8,726 nt of DNA, from positions 1-8,726 of the forward strand of contig JAUWDP010000032.1 of NCBI GenBank assembly GCA_030608725.1, read 5' to 3'. Source of the stretch: Candidatus Bathyarchaeota archaeon (lineage in GTDB: Archaea; Thermoproteota; Bathyarchaeia; TCS64). Under the pieces are notes generated by a model. That model worked only from the letters and a program-made list of their open reading frames with translations. It made no database searches and was not told the DNA's origin. The position numbers and the translations under genes were made by a program. Shown here one piece after another: positions 1 to 5,399 of this stretch (its first letter is position 1; each line of letters starts with the position of its first letter).

Positions 1-1
1 G

Positions 2-202
2 CCCGGAGGAGGCCTCGCCCCGATGTTCGGCTGGCTGGTCGGCACCGGGCCGGGGGCGGGGATGGCCCTCGTCTTCGTCTTCATGGGGATCATCGGGACA
101 CTCCCCTGCCTGATGGGATATGCCTTCGACGCCGTCAGGAATATGGAGGACATCCTGCCGGATCACGATGATCTCGCTGCCGAGACCCCGGCCCCCGAAT
201 AG
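2..202 (+). CDS. MFS transporter, C-terminal end only (5' part outside window)
   Basis: An open frame runs in from the left edge and ends at a TAG; 66 residues are visible. The segment begins PGGGLAPMFGWLVGTGPGAG, continues through a hydrophobic last transmembrane helix (about residues 22-44) and ends in an acidic cytoplasmic tail (NMEDILPDHDDL). It aligns without gaps to the end of the complete MFS gene at 1513-2874, with about 40 of 56 residues identical up to the DHD of the tail. It is therefore a paralogue of that MFS_3-type drug or metabolite exporter, a proton-driven inner-membrane efflux protein by family knowledge. Substrate is unknown. Together with the downstream regulators and the second copy it suggests a tandem duplication of an efflux gene. 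The frame and stop are clear; the identity rests on similarity to the neighbour. Confidence 0.88.
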   Translation, partial: PGGGLAPMFGWLVGTGPGAGMALVFVFMGIIGTLPCLMGYAFDAVRNMEDILPDHDDLAAETPAPE

Positions 203-232
203 GGTTTATTCAAGGCCCCTCATAAAGGCGTA

Positions 233-237
233 ATTTT
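233..237 (+). terminator. Possible U-rich terminator after the first MFS gene
   Basis: A short T5 run (AATTTTTG) lies 30 bases past the MFS stop, with no strong stem before it. Archaeal transcription can end at such U-tracts without a hairpin. The tract is short, so the call is weak. Confidence 0.3.
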
Positions 238-269
238 TGTTATCGGGTCTTCCTGTAATAACCATAATG

Positions 270-277
270 TTTAAATA
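270..277 (+). promoter_or_regulatory. TATA box (TTTAAATA) for the regulator gene at 405
   Basis: TTTAAATA in an AT-rich intergenic stretch matches the archaeal TATA consensus. Transcription would start near 297-302, leaving a leader of roughly 100 bases before the TTG start at 405. A second TATA-like run (AAATATAAT, about 310-318) could serve instead with a shorter leader. Confidence 0.55.
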
Positions 278-291
278 CGTATTCCATCGAT

Positions 292-322
292 TACAATTCG
301 ATAAATATGAAATATAATTCGA
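292..322 (+). repeat. Direct repeat TAYAATTCGA, two copies 21 bp apart
   Basis: TACAATTCGA (292-301) and TATAATTCGA (313-322) differ at one base and are spaced exactly 21 bp, two turns of B-DNA. They lie just downstream of the TATA box of the winged-helix regulator gene, around its predicted transcription start. This is where an archaeal repressor would block transcription, so they may be binding half-sites for autoregulation; that function is inference. Confidence 0.4.
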
Positions 323-404
323 GAGAAAGGAAACTGTGTTCAGTTTTCATAAACAATCACAAGGGCAACATCATGGAAGCCACCTGAAAGGAAGGGGGAC
401 ATAG

Positions 405-1094
405 TTGTTCGGAGCAGACAGGAACGAGGAGCTGAAAAAGCTCAGGGAGGAGCTTGAGGAACTCAAGAAGAACATGAGAGCCCTCACCGAAGAGAGGCTC
501 ACCGAGGTAACAATAGACGATGAGTCTCAAGCACCCGAGACTCGACCCCAACCAGAAAAAGAGCCCACCGAGGAACAGCCCTCGGACGAAGCCGATGCAA
601 TACCACCAAGGGAGCCACCAAGCTGGGAAGAGGTTCGGAGATACCGTCGGGCGCGTGATTGGGACTCATGGGGCGAGAGCCTGGGAGACTACATCGGAAG
701 CTTCGTGGAGGACGTGATGGAAGGGGTGAGCTCCGAGCTGGAGCGCTCCCTCTTCGCCGACTCCCACCTCAGGCACAGGCATAGGGAGAGGAGGAGGGAG
801 CCCCTGGACACGAAGGGGGCAGCGGACGCGATGAGCGCCCTGGGAAACGAGCACAGGGTCAAGATTCTCGATGAGATGAGCTACGGGGGTCTCTACTCCA
901 AGGACCTCCAGGAGGCACTGCCGGAGATCAGCGCCAGCACCCTCTCCAGCCACCTGGATATCCTTCAGGAGGCGGGGCTCATAACCCAGGAGAGGAGGAG
1001 GGGGCGGTATCTCATCACCATCCCCGGCCGCCTCGCCGTCAAGATGGCCTACCAGATCGCCGATAGGATCGGCCGCAGTAGGAGACACGAATAG
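405..1094 (+). CDS. Coiled-coil and winged-helix (ArsR-like) transcriptional regulator
   Basis: This 229-residue protein starts with TTG. An in-frame TAG sits directly before it, and a GAAGGGGG ribosome-binding site lies 6 bases upstream; the next in-frame ATG (474) would cut into the coiled coil. Residues 7-32 form a charged coiled coil (EELKKLREELEELKK). Residues 35-72 are an acidic, proline-rich linker, 73-118 are amphipathic and 122-132 are strongly basic (HLRHRHRERRR). Residues 138-218 form a winged helix of ArsR type: helix LGNEHRVKILDEM, recognition helix SASTLSSHLDILQEAGLI and wing ERRRGRYLI. It probably binds DNA as a dimer. No metal-binding cysteines are present, so a metal sensor of the ArsR kind is unlikely. 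Its place between two MFS paralogues suggests control of efflux genes, or of itself through the repeats at 292-322. Family-level call is good; target is inferred. Confidence 0.85.
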   Translation: MFGADRNEELKKLREELEELKKNMRALTEERLTEVTIDDESQAPETRPQPEKEPTEEQPSDEADAIPPREPPSWEEVRRYRRARDWDSWGESLGDYIGSFVEDVMEGVSSELERSLFADSHLRHRHRERRREPLDTKGAADAMSALGNEHRVKILDEMSYGGLYSKDLQEALPEISASTLSSHLDILQEAGLITQERRRGRYLITIPGRLAVKMAYQIADRIGRSRRHE

Positions 1095-1127
1095 GGCGGC
1101 TTGAGGCCGTTCACCGGTGACCCCACA

Positions 1128-1409
1128 ATGACGAAGAGGACGAGGTACGACATCTACATGGACACCCTTGAGACCATCCGCAGAAGGGGCAACCAAGGCA
1201 TCACCAGGATCTCTTACGGGGCCAACCTCCCCGTGGACAGGGCGAACGACGTGGTCTCCTTCCTCACCGAGAGGGGCCTTGTCAAGGAGGACGATTACGG
1301 TGGGGGTCGGGGGTACAGGATCACCTCCAGGGGAGGAGAGTTCCTGCAGGCCCTCAAAACAGTCAAGACATACCTGGTGCCAGTGGACTTAACAACTAAC
1401 ATGTTGTGA
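1128..1409 (+). CDS. Small archaeal winged-helix protein (HTH_45-like)
   Basis: This 93-residue protein starts at ATG 1128, with GGTGA 7 bases upstream; the frame is open back to a TTG at 1101, but ATG with a site is the better start. The pattern KRTRYDIYMDTLETIRRRGNQG, then TRISYGANLPVDRANDVVSFLTERGLV, then YRITSRGGEFLQAL matches archaeal HTH_45-type winged helices. The first helix covers residues 6-20, the helix-turn-helix about 25-51, the wing about 52-66 with a glycine-rich turn (YGGGRGY), and a C-terminal helix 69-82. Such proteins usually regulate a neighbouring gene. It begins 33 bases after the upstream regulator and may share its transcript; the MFS gene follows after 103 bases with its own candidate promoter. 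The ligand is unknown. Confidence 0.85.
   Translation: MTKRTRYDIYMDTLETIRRRGNQGITRISYGANLPVDRANDVVSFLTERGLVKEDDYGGGRGYRITSRGGEFLQALKTVKTYLVPVDLTTNML
1392..1407 (+). repeat. Inverted repeat ACAAC-N6-GTTGT at the regulator stop codon
   Basis: ACAAC (1392-1396) and GTTGT (1403-1407) form a perfect 5-bp inverted repeat across the last codons of the HTH_45-like gene, about 25 bases upstream of the candidate TATA box of the MFS gene. It could be an operator for either regulator, but arms this short arise by chance. Confidence 0.25.
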
Positions 1410-1428
1410 GTGCCTCAACTGAGTCGGC

Positions 1429-1436
1429 CTTATATC
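1429..1436 (+). promoter_or_regulatory. TATA-like box for the MFS gene at 1513
   Basis: CTTATATC lies in the gap between the HTH_45-like gene and the MFS gene. A start near 1457-1462 would give a leader of about 50 bases, which contains a 5-bp hairpin (GGACT 1462-1466 with AGTCC 1477-1481) and a six-codon upstream ORF. Confidence 0.4.
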
Positions 1437-1495
1437 AGGTCAGACGATCAAAGGACCAAACGGACTATATGGAACCAGTCCACACGGGGGAAAGT

Positions 1496-1516
1496 ATGAG
1501 CAGGGACACCATATGA
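1496..1516 (+). other. Six-codon upstream ORF (MSRDTI) overlapping the MFS start
   Basis: An ATG at 1496 with a GGGGGA ribosome-binding site 5 bases upstream opens a six-codon frame, MSRDTI. Its TGA overlaps the MFS start codon as ATGA (1513-1516). The MFS start has only a weaker site (AGGGA near 1502). This is the layout expected of a leader peptide that translationally couples to the main gene. Whether it is translated cannot be seen from sequence. Confidence 0.35.
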
Positions 1517-2874
1517 AACAGGAAAGATTCCTCTCTGGGATGCGGGGGTTCACCGTCGTCTGGTTCGGCCAGCTGATCTCATTCCTAGGAACCAGCATGA
1601 CCCAGTTCGCCCTCACCATCTGGGCCTGGGAGAAGACGGGAGTGGCGACGACCCTCGCCCTGGTCGGGTTCTCGTTCGTGCTGCCATACATCCTAGCCAG
1701 CCCCTTCGCAGGCGCCCTGGTGGACAGGTGGGACCGGAAGCTGGTCATGATGCTGAGCGACATCGCCTCCGGCATCTCCACCCTCGCCGTCCTCCTCCTC
1801 TTCCTCTCGGGCAGGCTCGAGGTCTGGCACCTCTATATCACCTCGGCTTTCTCGGGAGCCTTCCAGGCCTTCCAGTTCCCCGCCTTCTCGGCCGCCGTCA
1901 CGCTGATGCTCGACAAGGAGCAGTACGCCAGGGCCAACGGGATGCTCAGCCTCGCAAGATCCGCCTCGGGCATATTCGCACCGGTCGCAGCCGGGATACT
2001 GCTGCCCATCATCGGGATAGGCGGCATCATGTCCTTCGACGTCCTGAGCTTCGTCGTAGCAGTGGGAGCCCTCACCGTGATCCACGTACCCTCACCTCCT
2101 AATTCGAATCCAGCCAAAGAGAGGCCGAGCCTCCTGGAGGACTCGGTCTTCGGGTTCCGCTACATCAAGGAACGCCCCAGCCTCCTGGGGCTCCAGAGCA
2201 TCTTCTTCATCGTCAACTTCGTGGCGAGCATCAGTTTCGCCCTCCTAGCACCCATGATCCTGAGCCGCACCGGGAACGACAGCATCGTCTTGGGGAGCGT
2301 CCAGTCCGCCTTCGGCGTCGGCGGCGTCGTCGGAGGCCTCCTCATGAGCACCTGGGGTGGCCCCAAGAAGAAGGTCTACGGCCTCCTCCTGGGCCTCGTC
2401 TCCGGCTCCCTGCTCGGCAACGTGCTCATGGGCCTTGGCCGGAGCGCCCCCCTCTGGGTGATCGCGGCCTTCTTCTTCCTATTCGTCAATCCCATCACCA
2501 ACGGCTGCAGCCAGGCCATCTGGCAGTCGAAGATCCCACCGGAACTCCAGGGCCGGGTCTTCTCCACCAGGGCCCTCATCGCTCAGGCCTCCCAGCCAGT
2601 GGCAATGTTCGTCGCGGGCCCCCTGGCCGACCGGCTAATGGAGCCCGCGATGATGCCAGGAGGCTCCCTCGCCCCCGTCTTCGGATGGCTGGTGGGCACG
2701 GGCCCCGGCGCCGGGATGGCCCTCATCTTCATCTTCGCAGGGCTCATCGGGGCCCTGACGGGCTTGGGTGGACTCCTCGTCGACGCCATCAGGAACGTCG
2801 AGGACATCATCCCCGACCACGACGAGATCACGGCTAAACCCGAGATGGCCGCAACCGTTTCCGACGACGTGTAA
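1513..2874 (+). CDS. MFS_3-type exporter (major facilitator superfamily, 12 TM)
   Basis: This 453-residue integral membrane protein is full length for the family. Hydrophobic helices begin at about residue 13 and continue in pairs to about residue 424. MFS motif A sits in the loop between helices 2 and 3: GALVDRWDRK, residues 67-76, with D71, R72 and R75. A hydrophilic central loop at 192-222 (PPNSNPAKERPSLLED) separates the two six-helix halves. The signature PPELQGRVFSTRALI (342-356) is typical of MFS_3, the EntS and macrolide-efflux-like group, proton-driven exporters of drugs or siderophore-like compounds. The acidic tail DIIPDHDEI closely matches that of the paralogue at the left edge. 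The ATG is preceded by a weak AGGGA site and overlaps a small upstream ORF. Efflux is the likely role; the cargo cannot be told. Confidence 0.93.
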   Translation: MKQERFLSGMRGFTVVWFGQLISFLGTSMTQFALTIWAWEKTGVATTLALVGFSFVLPYILASPFAGALVDRWDRKLVMMLSDIASGISTLAVLLLFLSGRLEVWHLYITSAFSGAFQAFQFPAFSAAVTLMLDKEQYARANGMLSLARSASGIFAPVAAGILLPIIGIGGIMSFDVLSFVVAVGALTVIHVPSPPNSNPAKERPSLLEDSVFGFRYIKERPSLLGLQSIFFIVNFVASISFALLAPMILSRTGNDSIVLGSVQSAFGVGGVVGGLLMSTWGGPKKKVYGLLLGLVSGSLLGNVLMGLGRSAPLWVIAAFFFLFVNPITNGCSQAIWQSKIPPELQGRVFSTRALIAQASQPVAMFVAGPLADRLMEPAMMPGGSLAPVFGWLVGTGPGAGMALIFIFAGLIGALTGLGGLLVDAIRNVEDIIPDHDEITAKPEMAATVSDDV

Positions 2875-2877
2875 CCA

Positions 2878-2901
2878 GCCCTGGGGAGCCGGAGCCAGGG
2901 C
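2878..2901 (+). repeat. Hairpin just after the MFS stop (7-bp stem)
   Basis: GCCCTGG (2878-2884) pairs perfectly with CCAGGGC (2895-2901) around a 10-base loop, starting three bases after the MFS stop codon. It has no U-run behind it. It may protect the 3' end of the mRNA or help the second hairpin at 2913-2933 end transcription. Confidence 0.45.
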
Positions 2902-2912
2902 ATCCTCGCGGT

Positions 2913-2940
2913 TGTGGGTGGTCGCCTCCCACACACTTTC
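2913..2940 (+). terminator. Hairpin followed by pyrimidine-rich tract
   Basis: TGTGGG (2913-2918) pairs with CCCACA (2928-2933), loop of 9, followed by CACTTTCTCTT. With the stem at 2878-2901 this is a plausible 3' end for the MFS transcript. The U-tract is interrupted, so the terminator role is uncertain. Confidence 0.4.
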
Positions 2941-2943
2941 TCT

Positions 2944-2972
2944 TAACTAGATATGGATCAAAGGTCTAGTTA
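2944..2972 (+). promoter_or_regulatory. 8-bp inverted repeat TAACTAGA-N13-TCTAGTTA at a start codon
   Basis: TAACTAGA (2944-2951) and TCTAGTTA (2965-2972) are perfect inverted repeats. The two arms are offset by 21 bp, two helical turns, as for a dimeric DNA-binding protein. The right arm ends on the A of the ATG of the 62-codon gene. In RNA the stem would fold over the ribosome-binding region (AAAGG, 2960-2964, in the loop). It could be an operator or a translational switch. Confidence 0.5.
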
Positions 2973-3160
2973 TGAGCCGGGAGAGTCAGAACAAGGTCAG
3001 GAACCAGCCCTTCTCGGGGGAGGTCCCAGCCTGGGTCAGGGACAACCTGGTGCTGAAGCTCCTGGACGACAGGGGCCTCAGGCTGGAGGTCATGTACGAC
3101 CAGAAATTCCTGAACGGCCTCTCCAACCAGCCCCTCATAGTGATAAGGAGAAAACGCTAG
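2972..3160 (+). CDS. Small hypothetical protein, 62 aa
   Basis: The function is not recognised. The frame is favoured over overlapping frames because its codons strongly prefer G or C in third position and use AGG for arginine, like the neighbouring GC-rich genes. The ATG has a weak AAAGG site 7 bases upstream. The product is basic and soluble, with no signal or membrane segment. It has the sequence PFSGEVPAWVRDNLVLKLLD, a likely helix at about residues 19-33, two strands (LRLEVMYD and PLIVIRRKR) and a basic end. The compact alternation of helix and strands suggests a small nucleic-acid- or protein-binding domain, which is inference only. An inverted repeat ends on its start codon, hinting at control of this gene. 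It is the last GC-rich gene before the AT-rich island. Confidence 0.6.
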   Translation: MSRESQNKVRNQPFSGEVPAWVRDNLVLKLLDDRGLRLEVMYDQKFLNGLSNQPLIVIRRKR

Positions 3161-3234
3161 AGAATTTCGGAGCGTATGCAAATATTTAGCGTTCCAACAA
3201 TAGACATCGCCCTCTCCGCCACTGCTGGATAACG

Positions 3235-3241
3235 TTATATA
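3235..3241 (+). promoter_or_regulatory. TATA box (TTATATA) for the gene at 3354
   Basis: TTATATA followed by more AT-rich sequence lies 113 bases before the start codon. Transcription would begin around 3262-3267, exactly where the structured leader (3265-3320) starts, so the RNA would carry the competing hairpins at its 5' end. Confidence 0.55.
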
Positions 3242-3264
3242 GAATATATACTCAATTTAGAATA

Positions 3265-3320
3265 AGGTTCGACTGATATTAAGTATTATTAGCTGAACCT
3301 CAGCTCCGAGATGGGGAGCT
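3265..3320 (+). promoter_or_regulatory. Structured mRNA leader with mutually exclusive hairpins
   Basis: Three perfect 6-bp stems share bases. Stem 1 pairs AGGTTC (3265-3270) with GAACCT (3295-3300). Stem 2 pairs AGCTCC (3302-3307) with GGAGCT (3315-3320). An alternative stem pairs AGCTGA (3291-3296) with TCAGCT (3300-3305) and breaks both. Such switching stems are typical of riboswitches and attenuators, but no known aptamer is recognised. The true ribosome-binding site (GGAG, 3341-3344) lies 21 bases further down. Confidence 0.4.
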
Positions 3321-3353
3321 CTAAAAGTACCAAGAAAGAAGGAGCAAGAAGAC

Positions 3354-3752
3354 ATGCCACGCATGAAAGGATTCGCACTCCTTGGCAGGGCGACGTTGAA
3401 GCAACTGAATAACTACCAGATGTACTATAAGAGATATGTAGAGTTTAATTTTAAGCCGATTTTGGAAGTCCACAAGTATCTCGGAAAACTCATGGAAGCA
3501 AAGATAGTAGATATAGGAGAAGCTGAACTCCAAGCAGCGATGGAACTAGAAAATAAACTCGTTCCCGAAGAAATTCAGACATGGGCGAGGAAACGTAAGG
3601 TCATAGCGTTTTGGGAGTTCGATTTAAATCATCTAAAAGACGTTGCCCAACTCTGGGTTCAATACAAGCAAATAAAATTAGAAGAGCGCGCGCGCGGGGA
3701 GTGGACGCCAGAATCTAAATATCCGGAGTATAATAACGACTGGTGCACATAA
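3354..3752 (+). CDS. Hypothetical helical protein, 132 aa
   Basis: The function is not recognised. The ATG at 3354 has a GGAG site 9 bases upstream; a second ATG three codons later is possible. The product is probably all helical, soluble and rich in charged and aromatic residues. It has no signal peptide or membrane segment. Residues 15-50 (KQLNNYQMYYKRYVEFNFK onward) and 56-110 look like long amphipathic helices, followed by a polar tail ending NNDWCT. There are no obvious catalytic motifs; the only cysteine is the penultimate residue. A GCGCGCGCGCG run (3686-3696) encodes ERARG near the end and stands out in an otherwise AT-rich gene. The gene has its own promoter and structured leader, and a T8 tract follows it, so it is probably transcribed alone. 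It shares the unusual base composition of the two genes after it. Confidence 0.65.
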   Translation: MPRMKGFALLGRATLKQLNNYQMYYKRYVEFNFKPILEVHKYLGKLMEAKIVDIGEAELQAAMELENKLVPEEIQTWARKRKVIAFWEFDLNHLKDVAQLWVQYKQIKLEERARGEWTPESKYPEYNNDWCT

Positions 3753-3777
3753 AGTTAGATATGCCCAGCACACATCC

Positions 3778-3785
3778 TTTTTTTT
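3778..3785 (+). terminator. T8 tract, archaeal-type terminator
   Basis: Eight consecutive T residues lie 26 bases after the stop codon of the 132-aa gene, just before the next promoter. Archaeal RNA polymerase terminates readily at runs like this. The position between two separately promoted genes supports the call. Confidence 0.6.
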
Positions 3786-3793
3786 CTAAAAAC

Positions 3794-3799
3794 TTATAC
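3794..3799 (+). promoter_or_regulatory. TATA box (TTATAC) for a leaderless transcript at 3831
   Basis: TTATAC lies 32-37 bases before the ATG at 3831. With usual archaeal spacing of about 25-30 bases the transcript would begin at or just before the start codon. No ribosome-binding site is seen there, which fits leaderless translation. Confidence 0.5.
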
Positions 3800-3830
3800 C
3801 CTTTTAATCTATGTCTTTACTGAGACTAAA

Positions 3831-4364
3831 ATGGTTCTGTTATTTGTTGATTTGTCAAACATATTTCCAGAAAATTTAACAATGTATCAAATGCTTAAAG
3901 ACATCACGCCAGTTTTCGCGTTCATCGCATGTGGGGCGTATTATGTCTTCATATCAAGGAACACAATCAAAACGAGGAAAGCACAACTTTTCATGAATCT
4001 TTACAGCCAATTCAGGGCCTGGGATTTCATGAAACCATGGTCTGAAATGTTTTTCGAATGGCAATGGGAGGACTTTGATGATTATCTTGAGCGTTACGGC
4101 CCAGAGAATAACACCGATGCCTTCGCTAAATACTGTTCAATTGCAGCCTATTTCGAAGGCATAGGGGTTCTCGTGAAACAGAGATTGATCGACATAGACG
4201 TCGTAGATGAACTTATGGCAGTCCCAGCAATCTGGATGTGGGATAAAATGGAAGACATTACGATGGGATTTCGAACAAGGTTTGACGCTCCCGAGTTATG
4301 GGAATGGTGGGAATATCTATATCATAAATTAAAAGACAGACGATCCAACACAAAATTACGTTGA
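3831..4364 (+). CDS. DUF4760-like membrane-anchored protein
   Basis: This 177-residue protein has one N-terminal transmembrane segment (about residues 25-42, ITPVFAFIACGAYYVFI) and a cytosolic helical domain. It resembles DUF4760-type proteins, from memory of the pattern: a basic helix after the membrane segment (TIKTRKAQLFMNLYSQFRAW), then WQWEDFDDYLERYGPENN (78-94), then YFEGIGVLVKQRLIDIDVVDELM (107-129), and a C-terminal tryptophan-rich EWWEYLYHKLK. The biochemical role of the family is not established. The ATG at 3831 suits a leaderless message. The stop codon overlaps the ribosome-binding site of the next gene, so the two are probably translated together. Base composition is much richer in A and T than the genes outside the island. 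Confidence 0.65.
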   Translation: MVLLFVDLSNIFPENLTMYQMLKDITPVFAFIACGAYYVFISRNTIKTRKAQLFMNLYSQFRAWDFMKPWSEMFFEWQWEDFDDYLERYGPENNTDAFAKYCSIAAYFEGIGVLVKQRLIDIDVVDELMAVPAIWMWDKMEDITMGFRTRFDAPELWEWWEYLYHKLKDRRSNTKLR

Positions 4365-4372
4365 GGAGAAGA

Positions 4373-5284
4373 ATGGCATTTATGAAACAAGATGATGAAA
4401 ACTTCATATCAAACCTTTATTTCGAAACAGTCAATGAAAGCATAGACCTATTGACAGATATTTTAGAACACATTAACATAAACAACTCTACATATAAGGA
4501 GGAATTATCAGATGTTCTTAAAGCCTCAGCACAAAACATAATTTCAAAATGGAAAAATCATGAAAAAACACTTAGAACGAAAGTTATATATGATATAATC
4601 CCAAACTACCCAGATAACCTTCTCAAAAAATCTCTTTTACTTGATGCGATGGTAAATATCCTAGACGACATTTATGACGAAATACTCACAAAAGAGCAGA
4701 TGTCTATTTACATAATAGAATTATTGAGAATATTGGTCCTTTTCAACCAAGAAGGTAAATTTACGTCTTATAGTAATGAAGTTTCGAACTATTTTAACAA
4801 ACTATTGTGCGTAGCTATGCTCGAAAATATCTATAAAGAGAAAATTGAAAAATCTCCTACATTTGATGATGTAGTAAAATATTCGATTGAATGCTACAAT
4901 AGCAAAAGCATGGACATCGACATATTCATCGAATTGCCTCTCCTCGAAATGGGTGTTGATTCAGATAGAATAGGTGAACTCACATCGTTGATCAACGTGT
5001 ATAGAGCCCTTTACATCATATTCAAAGATATAAACGATCTAGAACATGATAAAAAGAACGATATAAAAACACCAATCGCAATAATTTCTGAAACCTTCAG
5101 TGATGAAAAATCCGATTACATCAGATCATTGGTAGACTATTACGATAATTTAAGTAAAATCTGTTATGAAGGGGTAAATGAAAAGGGCTCAGCGATATTA
5201 TACAATATTAAAAAATTAATTGAATCGACCCTGAAAAATAATGAACATGTTTTCAACGGCCCCTCGCTCACAATCAAAGCCTGA
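4373..5284 (+). CDS. Possible class I isoprenoid/terpene synthase-like protein
   Basis: This 303-residue, probably all-helical soluble protein starts at ATG 4373, with GAGGAG 4 bases upstream; an open TTG at 4361 and an ATG at 4382 are alternatives. About residue 98 it has LDDIYDE, which matches the Mg-diphosphate-binding DDxxD motif of class I isoprenoid synthases and terpene cyclases. Some 120 residues later comes FKDINDLEHDKKNDIKTP (about 217-234), which resembles the second aspartate-rich or NSE-type motif in position and style. Length and helix content fit the fold. It lacks the RRG that follows DDxxD in chain-elongating prenyltransferases and has no clear isopentenyl-diphosphate-binding GGKR motif, so a cyclase-like or inactive relative fits better. 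The site overlaps the stop of the DUF4760-like gene, suggesting one operon with a membrane partner. It could also be an unrelated helical protein. Confidence 0.5.
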   Translation: MAFMKQDDENFISNLYFETVNESIDLLTDILEHININNSTYKEELSDVLKASAQNIISKWKNHEKTLRTKVIYDIIPNYPDNLLKKSLLLDAMVNILDDIYDEILTKEQMSIYIIELLRILVLFNQEGKFTSYSNEVSNYFNKLLCVAMLENIYKEKIEKSPTFDDVVKYSIECYNSKSMDIDIFIELPLLEMGVDSDRIGELTSLINVYRALYIIFKDINDLEHDKKNDIKTPIAIISETFSDEKSDYIRSLVDYYDNLSKICYEGVNEKGSAILYNIKKLIESTLKNNEHVFNGPSLTIKA

Positions 5285-5348
5285 TTTACACAAAATAACC
5301 ATTCGAGAAATAGATTGATTTGAAAAAGTTATAATCTCAAGCCAATCC

Positions 5349-5355
5349 TTTTTAA
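5349..5355 (+). promoter_or_regulatory. TATA box (TTTTTAA) for the ferredoxin operon
   Basis: CCTTTTTAAGA lies 45-51 bases before the ATG at 5400, giving a predicted start near 5376-5382 and a leader of about 20 bases with a GAGGG ribosome-binding site (5386-5390). The same T-run could also end the upstream transcript. Confidence 0.5.
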
Positions 5356-5399
5356 GACGATACCCGCATGCGAATCGGCCTTGTTGAGGGATTGGTAAC

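Noticed and set aside
666..1196. 176-codon open frame on the minus strand
   Set aside because: It lies opposite two well-supported winged-helix genes; GC-rich codons with G/C third positions create open antisense frames, and the product has no recognisable pattern.
1693..2085. 130-codon minus-strand frame rich in G, E and D
   Set aside because: A low-complexity shadow of the MFS gene, caused by its hydrophobic codons read in reverse.
2953..3189. 78-codon plus-strand frame overlapping the 62-aa gene
   Set aside because: Gly/Pro/Gln-rich product and poor codon pattern; the frame starting at 2972 shows strong third-position bias instead.
3311..3412. 33-codon frame (MGSSKSTKKEGARR...) overlapping the start of the 132-aa gene
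   Set aside because: It starts inside the hairpin region without a ribosome-binding site, and the longer frame at 3354 has a GGAG site at good spacing.
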